Part shown: piece after piece, positions 46,501 through 59,142 of the stretch | How the letters are laid out: each line of letters starts with the position of its first letter | Numbering within the stretch: the first letter of the stretch is position 1 | Assembly: GCA_012861695.1 (NCBI GenBank) | Contig: JAAOOA010000126.1 | Coordinates: 387,001 to 451,000, forward strand | Reading direction: 5' to 3' | Length of the DNA stretch: 64,000 bases | Origin: Trematomus loennbergii | Taxonomy: Eukaryota > Chordata > Actinopteri > Perciformes > Nototheniidae | Made by a program: the position numbers and the translations under genes | The notes under the pieces: model-generated | Seen by the model: only the letters and a program-made list of their open reading frames with translations | What the model was told of the DNA's origin: nothing | The model's database searches: none

Positions 46501-46540
46501 GTTGGGTATCAAAATGTCTCTTTCTACGTTAAAACGTTTT

Positions 46541-46852
46541 TTTGGCTTGTGTAACCATTAGCCAATCAGCAACCAAGGTAACCCCCCCCCCACCACCTTA
46601 TCACCTGAATTTCCTCCTAGAGCACCATTGAGTTCTTTGTAAGCAAATGTCTCTCAGAGGGGCGTGGGGAGGGGCTCCTTATTTTCATCTAAAGTAACAG
46701 ACAGAGAATCAGCACTTTGGAAACAGGGCTGAAACAGAGGGGATTATGGGATGCTGCAATGATCTGTTTGGTGTTTCAGCCAATCAGAGACAGGCTCTGT
46801 ATATATCTGAGACCTGTGATATATTGATGAGAAACAGTATAATAGGGGACCT
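46541..46852 (-). mobile_element. Truncated TTAA-type MITE
   Basis: This is the reverse complement of 62821-63135. Its right end GTATAATAGGGGACC is followed by TTTAA. The left end is truncated. Confidence 0.75.
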
Positions 46853-46896
46853 TTAAACATGATCCTTAATAATTGTGTAGTTTAGTTTAACTTTAC

Positions 46897-47107
46897 GAGG
46901 TCGACCGGTTGGACTCTGGTTCTGGACCAGCTTGCAGGCCTGGGTCCAGGAGTTCTTGGAGAGAAGGACCGCTTCCTGCTGCAGGACTCAGAGTTCCTGA
47001 ACATGGAGAAACAGCTTCAGTTATTATGCTCCAAATATCTGGATCAAAGTCACAGAAAGAATGTGTCTGCAGCTCAGAGAGTCCTGCTGGGAACACAGAG
47101 ATGTTGA
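46897..47107 (+). other. Possible exon relic
   Basis: One plus-strand frame reads LVLDQLAGLGPGVLGEKDRF onward to VLLGTQRC and a stop, with residue use more like protein than the other frames. I do not recognise it. It ends 4 bp before the LTR element, whose insertion may have cut it. It could equally be part of a repeat. Confidence 0.25.
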
Positions 47108-47111
47108 GGAC

Positions 47112-47984
47112 TGAAGGAAAGAGATATGATTCTACACTGTGTTGAAGTAAACATGTATTGTTTGAACTGTTTATGTAATCACAACGGTTTATGGTAATCA
47201 TATATATAGGAATGTTATTCTCACTTTCTACTCACTGACCTAGAGATTCTGTTTTCACACACACAACCTGAGTTCACTCCTAAAAGCAGATGTCGTCATT
47301 AAGGTCGTTAAAGACAACATTACATCCTCCTTATCACCGCTAAGACCAGATGTTGGTTTTTGAAGTCGTTAAAGACCTCATTAAATGTATGGAGAGGGGT
47401 TTGGATGTCTGAGGGGGGTGGTTTATGTGAAGAGCTCTCATGGGAAGGTGGAGGAGTGGGGATCCCCACAGAGATAAGGGTTGACTTTTGACCTTATGGA
47501 ACTTTGTGGTTTGAACTGTGATTGAACTAGACCAGAAGGGAATCCAGCCAATCAGGACACTTGGGGTGGTTAGCAGTCTAAACAGCTCCTCCCCAGGGGC
47601 TTTCTGATTCGCTTGGGAGAAAAATGGGAAGGAAGAGATGACCAATCTCCGCCCCAAAAGTAGATAGAAATACTGATGTTGGTGTGTGTAAAAATGCTTT
47701 TGGGTTTGGTGAGTTGGTTGGTCCTGATATCTGTATCCGCATCGCATCACAGACCTGAAGTCCAATTTCTTTTTGGTTTGATGAGTTGGTTGGTCCGGAC
47801 GCATTTATCGGCATCGCATCACAGACCTAAAAGTCCGGGGTACTCGAGTACTCTGTATAACTTGTATATGTGTTTGGTTTCCTACTAGAAGTAAACTCAG
47901 ATAATTTGTTATAACTTTGATTCCGGTGTTTTCAATTCCTTTCATCCAACGAACGGCGCGTAGCAGAGGTGTTCTATCCCAACA
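47112..47984 (+). repeat. 5' LTR
   Basis: Begins TGAAGGAAAGAG and ends CTATCCCAACA. It matches the 3' LTR except for a missing 26-bp block near 47942 and a handful of mostly homopolymer differences, so the insertion is young or the pair has been homogenised. Confidence 0.92.
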
Positions 47985-48339
47985 AGTGGTGACTTTCCCG
48001 ACGTTTGTGAGCTGATCTCTAGAAAGGGACACCGACAGCCAGGGGACAGAATCCAGTCCAGGGGGAGGACACAGAGATACTGGTGACAACTAAGACCATG
48101 GCATATACAAAAGGTGAGCAGACACCTGTTTTGATATCAAAAATCTGTGATGATTATACTAAAAATTTAGAGTTGTCAGCAGCGTTCTCAGTGTTCTTAG
48201 TCACGGTGGGAAATACAATACATATTACAGGTTGGGGATATTGGGGAAGTGCTTAGAGTCGGGTATTCAGTCCTGGACCTAAGGCACAATAGTGTTTGAG
48301 AGAGGCGGGTTGATCAAGTCCCGGCCCTTCACTCACTAA

Positions 48340-48612
48340 ATACGAAGGCTGCAAGGCTAGAAAAAGAGGGTTAAATTCCCCGCAGATCATGATAAGATTG
48401 ATTAATGCGGTTACCTTGCAGCGCTTTAATTAAAGACTACGAAGGTGTCAAAATAGGGTTAAATTCCCCGTAGGTCAATATAACATTGATGAATACGGTT
48501 ACCTTCAGTGCTTTCATTAAAGACTGTAAGGCTGTAAAAGAAGGGTTACATTCCCCGCAGGTCATGATCAGATTGATTAATGCGGTTACCTTTCGTGGTG
48601 CTTTAAATGTAT
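48340..48612. repeat. 88-bp tandem repeat in the LTR-element leader
   Basis: Three copies anchored on GGGTTAAATTCCCCG at 48368, 48456 and 48543. Confidence 0.85.
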
Positions 48613-51269
48613 AAAATGTCTGTAATTGTTATATGGTGGGTGATAGAGGAGGAGAGAGACGCGACCTCCAACTAATTATTTGGAACGACCGGCTCTCATC
48701 ACGAAACTGTTGTGGGGATAATCAGGCTCATTAAACGTGACGATAAAGAGATTTTGTTGACTGAGTTTTAACTCTTGACCTGAAGCCAATCACCGTGAGG
48801 GGATTGTAGAAGATTGCTTCTGGAAGTCACGCTATCTGTTGAAATAAACATCGCACTATAAAAATTTGCCTGGCTGTAATATGATAAGGTATGAAAAGCT
48901 CTGTGTGATTTTTTAAGTCAAATCTGTGTAATACTTGAGAGACAAATCCAGTAAAAAGAACTGTGGGTAAAGAATTGCAGAAGACATAGGACAGAGAGCA
49001 ACAAGAGGTGGTATAATGTCTGAGACCCTACCTCCACCCTACGGAGATAATGGCTCACAAATGCCACTTATGAGTATCCCATCTAATACTCCTAAAAGAA
49101 AACACATTGTTAGACCTGATATTCAGGGAAAAGGAATGTTGGAAATAGTAATGGCAGATATTGAAAATCTTAAACTGGATCAACCAACCATGTTAGTGAA
49201 CCCTGCTAATATGGAGCTAAAACATGTAGAAAGAGAATTAGGTCCTAGCATGCAAGCACAGTGCGATAATATGATAAGGACTATTAAACTGACCCCTTTT
49301 TGGAAATGGGATTTTCCGTTACACAGAAGACTCAATTCAGGCCTTAAAGAACGCTTTACAAACAAGTCAGGGAGAGTTTAATGTGTTGCTATGTTGCTCA
49401 TGCAGGAGCTTACACTTTTGGGAAGAGATCTCCCCCTCTCTGCTCCTGAGGTGCTGCAGTTTCACAGCAGCACACAGGGTCAAAGACAGGCATGACCTCT
49501 GGAGAGGAGAAAATCTAAATCTGAACAGACCACAGAGCCCATTAAAAGGTTTTATGGCCTTAACACAGAGAGGAAGATCTGGAGATTGTAAGGAACTCTC
49601 CCAAACCCCCTCCCCAGAACAGGGGAAGAGTTTTGCTCTCACCAATAAACAAATCATCTCTTAACCAAGTCAGATTTCAAATAGCCATAGCTCCAGTTGT
49701 TAAGAAAGAGGGAGATTCAAAAAGTTATCAATAAATTGCCCAGTATATTAAATAAATACAAACGAACACGTATCAATATAAGTCAGATAATATAGACGAG
49801 GTCAATCATGGAAGAAGGCTGACATTTAATGCCTGATATATAAGTAATAGTAATAATAAATATATAGCTGATATTAAATAACTGATGTATAAGGCTCGAT
49901 ATTTCTGAAAATAGAACACCGTTAACGGCGTTCTATTTCAGTAAAAGGGGAAAGGATAGGATATACATCAGACAATATGTATGTGAGATTATTACGTTTT
50001 TAGGAGAAATTTATCAATTTAGAATACTAGTTTTGGTATTTTTTTTTGGTTTGTTTGTTGCTTTAAAGAGAAATTGATACATTTAAAATAATCTAGCTTT
50101 GGTTATTTTTTGTTTTGTTAGTTTGTTCCTTTTTTGTTTTATTTTAATTTTTGTTTTATTTTAAATTTTTTATTTTTGTTTATTATTTTCTGCATAGTCT
50201 CTTGTCCACACTCCAGTCTAGTTGGTGCCGCCAATAAACACTAAAGAAGTAGAAAAGATGATTTCAAAACCATATTTCCAGCAACTTAAGGGCTTGGTAT
50301 GAGACTTCTCCACACAGGCTGCTGACGCTAAAAGGGGGACCCGAGAAACACAAGGCCAACACAGCAGATTACGTCTGGTTGGAGGGGACCTCCCATGCCG
50401 TCCGCCTAGATGGAAAGGGAGACAACTGGTACCACTGGAGCCAGTGTGCGGTCGGGAAAAACACCTGCGAGGACCCTAGACGACATCAGGACAGAGTTGG
50501 CCCTCGTCGCGAGGACCCTAGACGACATCAGAAGAGATCTGGCCCTCGTCAAGGCAGTCGACCCAGGAGGCGCCATCAGCGGACCAGAGGAGAGGATCGG
50601 GACATCTCTCCAGCAGTCGACCGGAAGCCGCCATCAGCGGGCCGGAGGGCGGGGAGGACAATCAGGACACATCTCTCTAGCAGGCACCCCAGAAGCCGCC
50701 GTCAGCGGGCTGGGGGGACGAAGACATGGCAAACCAAGACGGCACAGGGAACTCCATTCCCGCTGAAACAGGTTGATATAGCCGGTGTGGAACTTTGTCT
50801 GAACAATCCATTTTTTGGAGGAACTTTCAACTTTATTTTTATATCCCATAATTTAAGGGATTTGTATTTTTTTATTCTACAGAACTATGTGTTACCAAAA
50901 GAGGGAAAAGTATGATAATGTCTTTTCTATTTCTGTGGCTACTTTTATTGCCATTTTAGTGACATGTGGTTGTTGTTGTGTGCCTTGCATCTGCTCATTG
51001 TGTGTTAAGACTCATCAGTTCCACCATTGAGGGAAGAGTAAAGATGACTCAGCTGACAAGGACTGTGCTTTTTAGACATATTTTATTCTCCCTCCACTGT
51101 CATAATAAGTTGTTGTTGTGGACTGTTCCTAAAGGTTTAAAGTGCTCTATATCCCAACTTCTGATGGGTTTATATAAATGTTGGGACAGACACAGTAAGA
51201 AGAAAATTGACAGTGGTAATGTTTCAAATGCTATATGTTGATCTCGTGAGGTGAGATCAAAAGAGGGAT

Positions 51270-52168
51270 TGAAGGAAAGAGATATGATTCTACACTGTGT
51301 TGAAGTAAACATGTATTGTTTGAACTGTTTATGTAATCACAACGGTTTATGGGTAATCATATATATAGGAATGTTATTCTCACTTTCTACTCACTGACCT
51401 AGAGATTCTGTTTTCACACACCAACCTGAGTTCACTCCTAAAAGCAGATGTCGTCATTAAGGTCGTTAAAGACAACATTACATCCTCCTTATCACCGCTA
51501 AGACCAGATGTTGGTTTTTGAAGTCGTTAAAGACCTCATTAAATGTATGGACAGGGGTTTGGATGTCTGAGAGGGGGTGGTTTATGTGAAGAGCTCTCAT
51601 GGGAAGGTGGAGGAGTGGGGATCCCCACAGAGATAAGGGTTGACTTTTGACCTTATGGAACTTTGTGGTTTGAACTGTGATTGAACTAGACCAGAAGGGA
51701 ATCCAGCCAATCAGGACACTTGGGGGTGGTTAGCAGTCTAAACAGCTCCTCCCCAGGGGCTTTCTGATTCGCTTGGGAGAAAAATGGGAAGGAAGAGATG
51801 ACCAATCTCCGCCCCAAAAGTAGATAGAAATACTGATGTTGGTGTGTGTAAAAATGCTTTTGGGTTTGGTGAGTTGGTTGGTCCTGATATCTGTATCCGC
51901 ATCGCATCACAGACCTGAAGTCCAATTTCTTTTGGTTTGATGAGTTGGTTGGTCCGGACGCATTTATCGGCATCGCATCACAGACCTAAAAGTCCGGGGT
52001 ACTCGAGTACTCTGTATAACTTGTATATGTGTTTGGTTTCCTACTAGAAGTAAACTCAGATAATTTGTTATAACTTTGATTCCGGTGTTTTCAATTCCTT
52101 TCTTATTTTAATAGAGATTTCAGCCTCATCCAACGAACGGCGCGTAGCAGAGGTGTTCTATCCCAACA
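51270..52168 (+). repeat. 3' LTR
   Basis: 899-bp partner of the 5' LTR with the same ends. It holds the extra 26-bp block around 52100-52125 (TTATTTTAATAGAGATTTCA). Confidence 0.92.
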
Positions 52169-52264
52169 GGACCCCAAAGTGTGATGATAGAAATGTACAG
52201 TACGGGTCCCCAGCACATAGAAGCTGCCGGATGCTAACCTGCATATGTTGGGAGAGCTTTACAG

Positions 52265-52660
52265 ATCATGAGAGTAACTAAGTACATTTACTCAAGCACT
52301 GTACTTAAGTACCATTTTGATGTACCTTTTACTCCACTACATGTATTAAATTCCTTTAGTTACTTTACAGATGTGGATGAATGATGTGAAATATAATCAG
52401 GTGTTAAATCAGACTTTAGTTCCACTGGAGTAAATTCACAAGCTACCCTGCAGTATACAAAGTCATTCAAACTAGCTGCACCTTTACCAGCTTTGAGAAC
52501 ACTTTCATGATCAATCATTATAAAACACATCATATATATTATTCTGAAATGGACCAATCTGCACAATGACTACTTTTACTGTCGCTACTTTCACTATATT
52601 TTGATGAGAATACTTTTCAACTTTCACTTGAGGAACATTTTGAATGAAGGACTTTCTTTC
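52265..52660. mobile_element. hAT-type element, relative of 21656
   Basis: GAGTAACTAAGTACATTTAC followed by TCAAG, and CTAGCTGCACCTTTACCAGC, match the transferrin intron 2 element without its nested piggyBac insert. The termini are decayed. Confidence 0.7.
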
Positions 52661-52735
52661 CCAGAAAAACCAATAACTACATTTATTCCGCGGTGAAACC
52701 TCAATAAATAAACTTCACACAGTATGACCTCTCAC

Positions 52736-52763
52736 CTTTCTGTGTGTCTTCACTTCCTGTCAC
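52736..52763 (-). CDS. Possible small 3' exon of an NLR gene
   Basis: The minus strand shows a CTCTCTCTCAG acceptor, 28 bases (GTGACAGGAAGTGAAGACAC...AAAG) and a GTGAGAGG donor. It lies downstream of the leucine-rich-repeat exons on the same strand and is duplicated at 19087-19114. This is splice-site evidence only. Confidence 0.3.
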
Positions 52764-52925
52764 CTGAGAGAGAAGGAGAGAGAGAGAGAATCATGATGAT
52801 AATACAACATGAAGAGAAACATCCAGAATGATGAAGAGAGAAAAACAAGAGTGTTGTTTTCCTCTGAGGTCATGCTCCATGAAAGAGTTTAATATCTAGA
52901 TGAATGGAGGATATTCAGTACTCAC

Positions 52926-52966
52926 AGGTCTTCTGGATCGTGGCTCTGAACGTCTCTCCTCTGATC
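52926..52966 (-). CDS. Possible small exon after the LRR exons
   Basis: The minus strand has acceptor CCCTACAG, 41 bases (GATCAGAGGAGAGACGTTCA...) and donor GTGAGTAC. Its position after the leucine-rich-repeat exons fits the short linker exon often found there in fish NLR genes. The final B30.2 exon was not found. Confidence 0.35.
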
Positions 52967-53249
52967 CTGTAGGGATGAACACAACCCAACAGTTTTAGAT
53001 CCAGTTTAAAATAAGTGTTTGTTCTTTGAGTTAGTCAGCTTCAGAGTCCTGACTGATTTCATGCTTTACATCCCATCATATCTTCTCTGCAAACACTACG
53101 ACTGACTGCTCTCAGCTGCATTACAGGAAGTAACCAGTCATTAGTCTAGAAACTAAAAACATCCCATAAAAAACAGACTACCTTTCCCACTCTTCAGTAA
53201 AATCCCATTTGTCTGTTAGAGAGTTGATTACTAAATGTCAAGTCAAAGT

Positions 53250-53640
53250 CAACTTTATTGTCAATCTTCCAGTTTGTGTGTACAGAGAGAGAGATCGAAA
53301 TACCGTTTCCCACAATCCAGAATATAAAAACAAATTGATATAAAAATATGTGTACAAATATTTATATATTTACACAGAATCAAAGACACATTTTTACATG
53401 TGCACACATTAAGACCTAAATAAAACAATACAACAATCAATATATACAAAATAAAATGACAGTGGCTATAAATAAATAATAATATATATAAATGTGGCTT
53501 TGCATTTTCAGCTGGCCTTCTATAGTTGATGGAAGAATGAAGGAGCCTGCAGTCAGTGGGTAACATCACTGATCTGTTGTGATTCCCCAGAGAGAGAAAC
53601 ACCTCCCTGTGTTTCATACAATACTGCTGAACCAGCAGAG
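53250..53640. repeat. Dispersed repeat
   Basis: AGTCAAAGTCAACTTTATTG followed by TCAATCTTCC is a common style of fish retroelement tail. Parts recur near 45650 and 46210. No gene is seen. Confidence 0.45.
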
Positions 53641-53653
53641 ACCCCTTACTGAC

Positions 53654-53824
53654 CTGAGGGTCTCCAGTCTGCAGTCTGGACTCTCCAGAAGATCTCTCAG
53701 CAGCTTCGCTCCTGAATCCTTCAGAGCGTTCTTACTCAGGTCCAGATCTCTCAGATGGATGTTGGACTTCAGAGCTGAGGCCAGAGCAGAACAGCTGATC
53801 TCTGACAAACTGCAGCCCCTCAGA
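53654..53824 (-). CDS. NLR leucine-rich-repeat exon A
   Basis: A 171-bp exon with acceptor TTTATTCAG and donor GTCAGTAA. The intact 57-codon frame includes [35 protein letters not shown] and [13 protein letters not shown], the LxxLxLxxNxLxDxG pattern of NLRC3-like receptors. It is the last such exon before the small 3' exons. The apparent ATG upstream lies in the intron. Confidence 0.8.
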
Positions 53825-53867
53825 CTGAATAAAGAAAACATGATGAGGATAAAAATCAGAAGAGAGT

Positions 53868-53890
53868 CCAGTCTGCAGTCTGGACTCTCT
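53868..53890 (-). pseudogene. 23-bp scrap of an LRR exon
   Basis: AGTCCAGTCTGCAGTCTGGA followed by CTC repeats the end of the leucine-rich-repeat exons inside the intron, right where the hAT-element sequence begins (53891). It marks a recombination junction. Confidence 0.6.
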
Positions 53891-54284
53891 TTTTGTTACT
53901 TGCTCTTTTCTCTGTTACATCCTCATTTGTTTGGGCATCCAAATGTCTTATTTAATGAACATGTGCATGTGTTCTTATATTTACTGGATAGTAGTGCAGA
54001 AAGTATGCAGAAAAAATCTTTATTTTCAAAGAAGATATATTTTGGTATTTATTTTATTTTGTCAAATTCTAAGTTATTTCCAAACAGTAGCCTACTACTC
54101 AGATATTGTTGTTGTTGGATTTGTTTATGATTCTTTGAGAAATACAGATTTTAAAATGATAATTTGTCTGTGCTCTTTCCTTTCCCTGGCCAAGTACATA
54201 TTACACTTTGTTCATTCAATCACAAATCACAATATTGTCCACAATAATCTCAATATGACTTTTTCACCAAATCGTGAAGCCCTA
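53891..54284. mobile_element. Right end of the intronic hAT element, first copy
   Basis: Matches 58073-58460 closely and ends GTGAAGCCCTA followed by TTGGGAAC, as in that copy. The left part is missing at the junction near 53890. Confidence 0.85.
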
Positions 54285-54595
54285 TTGGGAACATAAACAT
54301 TTCTATGTCACAAAGTAAACTTTATTTAAAACTAATATTAGTTCAGAGGACCTTCTTTATTCAGACCATTTACTAAAGAAAACATACATTTACTTTAACA
54401 ACTAACAGTGGAAGAATAATAGTTTCTTTAGGAAACAATCAACTGTTATGACTGCAGACTACATTTAGAGAAATACAAATGTGAACAAAACAACATTTAC
54501 AAACGTATGGACGTTATATATATGTACAAGAATAAGTTGAATAACTAATGAAACATGTGAGATTTCCAGCAGTAACAGAGAGTCAGTGAACTGAC

Positions 54596-54766
54596 CTGAG
54601 GGTCTCCAGTCTGCAGTCTGGACTCTCCAGAAGATCTCTCAGCAGCTTCACTCCTGAATCCTGCAGATCGTTGTAACTCAGGTCCAGATGTCTCAGATGG
54701 ATGTTGGACTTCAGAGCTGAGATCAGAGCAGAACAGCTGATCTCTGACAAACTGCAGCTCCACAGA
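54596..54766 (-). CDS. NLR leucine-rich-repeat exon B
   Basis: An intact 171-bp exon with the same splice sites as exon A, coding [35 protein letters not shown] and [13 protein letters not shown]. It lies between two partial or complete copies of the intronic hAT element. Confidence 0.82.
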
Positions 54767-55774
54767 CTGAATAAAGAAAACATGATGAGGATAAAAATCA
54801 GTTTATAATCCAGTCAGATGTTCAGGTCTGAAATGTGCAGCTCATCATGACTGCGTCCTAATCAATGATCTTTCCTGAATAACAGTGACCGTCATTCTGT
54901 TATTGAGGATCATCATTATATCAGCCTTCTGTTTATTATCTGTGAAAACACATCTAAATGATTGGGAACTAGGGCTGCACAATTAATCGAATCACAATCA
55001 CGATATCAGCTTGTGAGATTACATAACCGCAATAGGCTGAGATTTAATTAAATAATAAAATGTGCGTGGTGTAGAGCCGATGAATGGGAGTCGGAGGCGG
55101 TGTGTTTAATATGGAACTACACACTTTATTTTCCATTTATCGAAACACACAAGAACGTGCTAGCTGCATGCTACTGTGAAGCTGGAATGCTAACAACAGG
55201 AAACCGGAACACCAAGGCCCTTTCTCATTTCATCAAATCCCCCTCCTCGACTCCTCGACTCCTCGGTCCTCCGGTAGTGACCCGGAAATGAATTTTAGCG
55301 CGCCATGTTGAAGGACATCTCATTTCTCTAAATGCACTTCGAGGACCGAGCATCGAGCGTCGAGGAGGCTCTCTGGAGGAGCTATAACCGAGGATACACT
55401 GATGGGTCCTCCACGGTCCTCCATGGCTCCTTCGTGGATGCATTTCCGGGAACAGAGATGTTTCAAAGAGTCGAGACGCACGGCCGGACTTATCTCAGCC
55501 AATCACAGCTCTGCATGCATCCCCTGGATATTATTTTATTATCTGCTTTCATCGCGACGCGATGTTTACAGAGAGAACAGCTGTGAGGTCCGTGCTGAAA
55601 GCAGAGCAGTGTGTATAATATATATCACTCAGTATAACAGGCCTACTCTCTTTATTTGCTTTAGTTTAGTAGATATCTACAAACAAAGAGTCCATATTTT
55701 TCTAAAACCAATTAGTGCTTCACATAATAAAATACACAACGGCTGTAGCCTGATTATGCTTTAGGAGCTGTAGG

Positions 55775-55850
55775 TGCGTTTGTGGGGTGTAGGTGTGTGT
55801 GGTACAGTGTGTAGGTGTGTGTGTGGTGTAGGTGTGTGTGGTACAGTGTG
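55775..55850. repeat. Degenerate GT-rich repeat
   Basis: Irregular GTGTAGGTGTGTGTGGTACA copies. Confidence 0.8.
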
Positions 55851-56070
55851 TGCGTAGATGCAGCGGACAGACAGGTCTCAGTTGGTTTGGTGTCCTCTGC
55901 TTACTTTTAATACTTGTAAATAAAACTTTTGGCCCGTCATTTATTTTCCTCATTGTAGCGACCAGAGAGGGAGAGAGGGGGGGGGGGGATATATCCAGTC
56001 TCTGATAGTGTTACGTTATTACAGTATGAGAGTGCTCTGTTTGATTCTGAAATTGTATATATATATATAT

Positions 56071-57017
<947 letters not shown>

Positions 57018-57039
57018 ATATATATATTTATATATTTAT

Positions 57040-57049
57040 GTGTGTGTGT

Positions 57050-57132
<83 letters not shown>
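57040..57132. repeat. (GT)n microsatellite
   Basis: Nearly pure GT tract right of the nested hAT element. Confidence 0.97.
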
Positions 57133-57133
<1 letters not shown>

Positions 57134-58770
57134 ATCTGTAGCCTGTGTGTGTGTGTGCATGTGCAGCCTGTTATTGTCTCATTATACCGCACTGTGAATG
57201 AATCAAAGTAAATATATAAGTCGTCAGGAACACATCTGTCCATCAGACAGAGGGCTGCTGTGCCTCCTGTCATCATTAATGGACGTCTCTTTAAAATGAC
57301 CGCTCAGAGGAGAGGAGTTCTCATTTCTCTAACCGCCTGCTGCTTCCCCTCCTCTCTCCTCGGTTCCCCTCCTCGGCTCCTCCGCTCGCATCTCCTGTGG
57401 GCGGGACTAAGTCTCGAGGATAGGAGTTGAGGAGGGGAGTCGAGGAGGGGTATTGAGATGAGGCTCAAGTGTAGCAGATCCCTCCGAAAGACGGTCGTAC
57501 ACTTGACTGATGATTTCTCATTTATTGAAAACTCCAAAAATCAACGTAAGAGCTACACAAAGACACAAACAACAACTACAGTTAAGCTTCATCCATATTA
57601 GCATCACTTTAGCATACCATTAAACAAGTGAACCGCAAAGTTATAAAACAGTATGAACGAATCAGGACACATGTTTATATTAGTTAACACTAACCTTGTG
57701 CCTCTTGCTAATACTTTAATGTAAACTTTTTCTTTTGATATCACCGTATTTAAATGTAGATATCTCCGTTAATGTCTGTACTTTATCTCCGTTCATCTCC
57801 GTCAAGTGTTTTTCTTTGGGACAGTAGCTTCCTGTAATAGAGCAAAGTCGCCTTCTAAATAAAAGCATGTCTAAATAAAACAGGAAGTTGAGTTAAATTA
57901 CACTTAAGAAATGTAAACAATAGCAATGAAAGTAACAAAAACAATGCAATATCTTTTCAGGTTCATTGGTGGCCAAAAATAATGCTCCATCTGTAATTTG
58001 GGATACTTTGGGTATCACTTTTATTTAACATATATGTGTTCCAGTTGTAGAGGTTACACTATATATGCCCCATTTTGTTACTTGCTCTTTTCTCTGTTAC
58101 ATCCTCATTTGTTTGGGCATCCAGATGTCTTATTTAATGAACATGTGCATGTGTTCTTATATTTACTGGATAGTAGTGCAGAAAGTATGCAGAAAAAACC
58201 TTTATTTTCAAGAAGATATATTTTGGTATTTATTTATTTTGTCAAATTCTAAGTTATTTCCAAACAGTAGCCTACTACTCAGATATTGTTGTTGTTGGAT
58301 TTGTTATGATTCTTTGAGAAATACAGATTTCAAATGATCATTTGTCTGTGCTCTTTCCTTTCCCTGACCAAGTACATATTACACTTTGTTCATTCATCAC
58401 AAATCGCAATATTGCCACAATAATCTCAATATGACTTTTTCACCAAATCGTGAAGCCCTATTGGGAACATAAACATTTCTATGTCACAAAGTAAACTTTA
58501 TGTGAAACTAATATTAGTTCAGAGACCTTCTTTATTCAGACCATTTACTAAAGAAAACATACATTTACTTTAACAACTAACAGTGGAAGAATAATAGTTT
58601 CTTTAGGAAACAATCAACTGTTATGACTGCAGACTACATTTAGAGAAATACAAATGTGAACAAAACAACATTTACAAACGTATGGATGTTATATATATGT
58701 AGAAGAACAAGTTGAATAACTAATGAAACATGTGAGATCTCCAGCAGTAACAGAGAGTCAGTGAACTGAC

Positions 58771-58938
58771 CTGAGAGTCTCCAGTCTGCAGTCTGGACTC
58801 TCCAGAAGATCTCTCAGCAGCTCACTCCTGAATCCTTCAGAGCGTTCTCTCAGGTCCAGATCTCTCAGATGGATGTTGGACTTCAGAGCTGAGATCAGAG
58901 CAGAACAGCTGATCTCTGACAAACTGCAGCTCCACAGA
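58771..58938 (-). CDS. NLR leucine-rich-repeat exon C
   Basis: A 168-bp exon with the same splice sites. Relative to exon A it lacks two bases and then one base a little later, so the frame shifts for about ten codons ([10 protein letters not shown] in place of the usual NxLxDSG turn) and then returns. The start and end of the module are normal. Possibly translated, but the repeat is distorted. Confidence 0.7.
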
Positions 58939-59142
58939 CTGAATAAAGAAAACATGATGAGGATAAAAATCAGTTTATAATCCAGTCAGATGTTCAGGTC
59001 TGAAATGTGCAGCTCATCATTACTGCGTCCTAATCAATGATCTTTCCCTGAATAACAGTGACCGTCATTCTGTTATTGAGGATCATCATTATATCAGCCT
59101 TCTGTTTATTATCTGTGAAAACACATCTAAATGATTGGGAAC

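Larger units (their letters stand above)
47112..52168 (+). mobile_element. Degenerate LTR retroelement (ERV-like)
   Basis: Two direct LTRs (47112-47984 and 51270-52168) enclose about 3.3 kb. The flanks carry the 4-bp duplication GGAC (47108-47111 and 52169-52172). TGGTGACTTTCCCGACG, two bases after the 5' LTR, is a fitting primer-binding site. AAAAGAGGGA precedes the 3' LTR as a polypurine tract. The leader has three 88-bp tandem copies (48340-48610). A 121-codon frame at 49016 continues in other frames to about 49660, a gag-like position, with breaks. I see no reverse-transcriptase or integrase frame, so the element is internally deleted and not functional. Confidence 0.88.

Noticed and set aside
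50379..50915. Overlapping Arg-rich frames of 178 and 118 codons in the LTR element
   Set aside because: Two overlapping frames of low-complexity composition; not recognisable as a retroelement protein and left as unassigned internal sequence.
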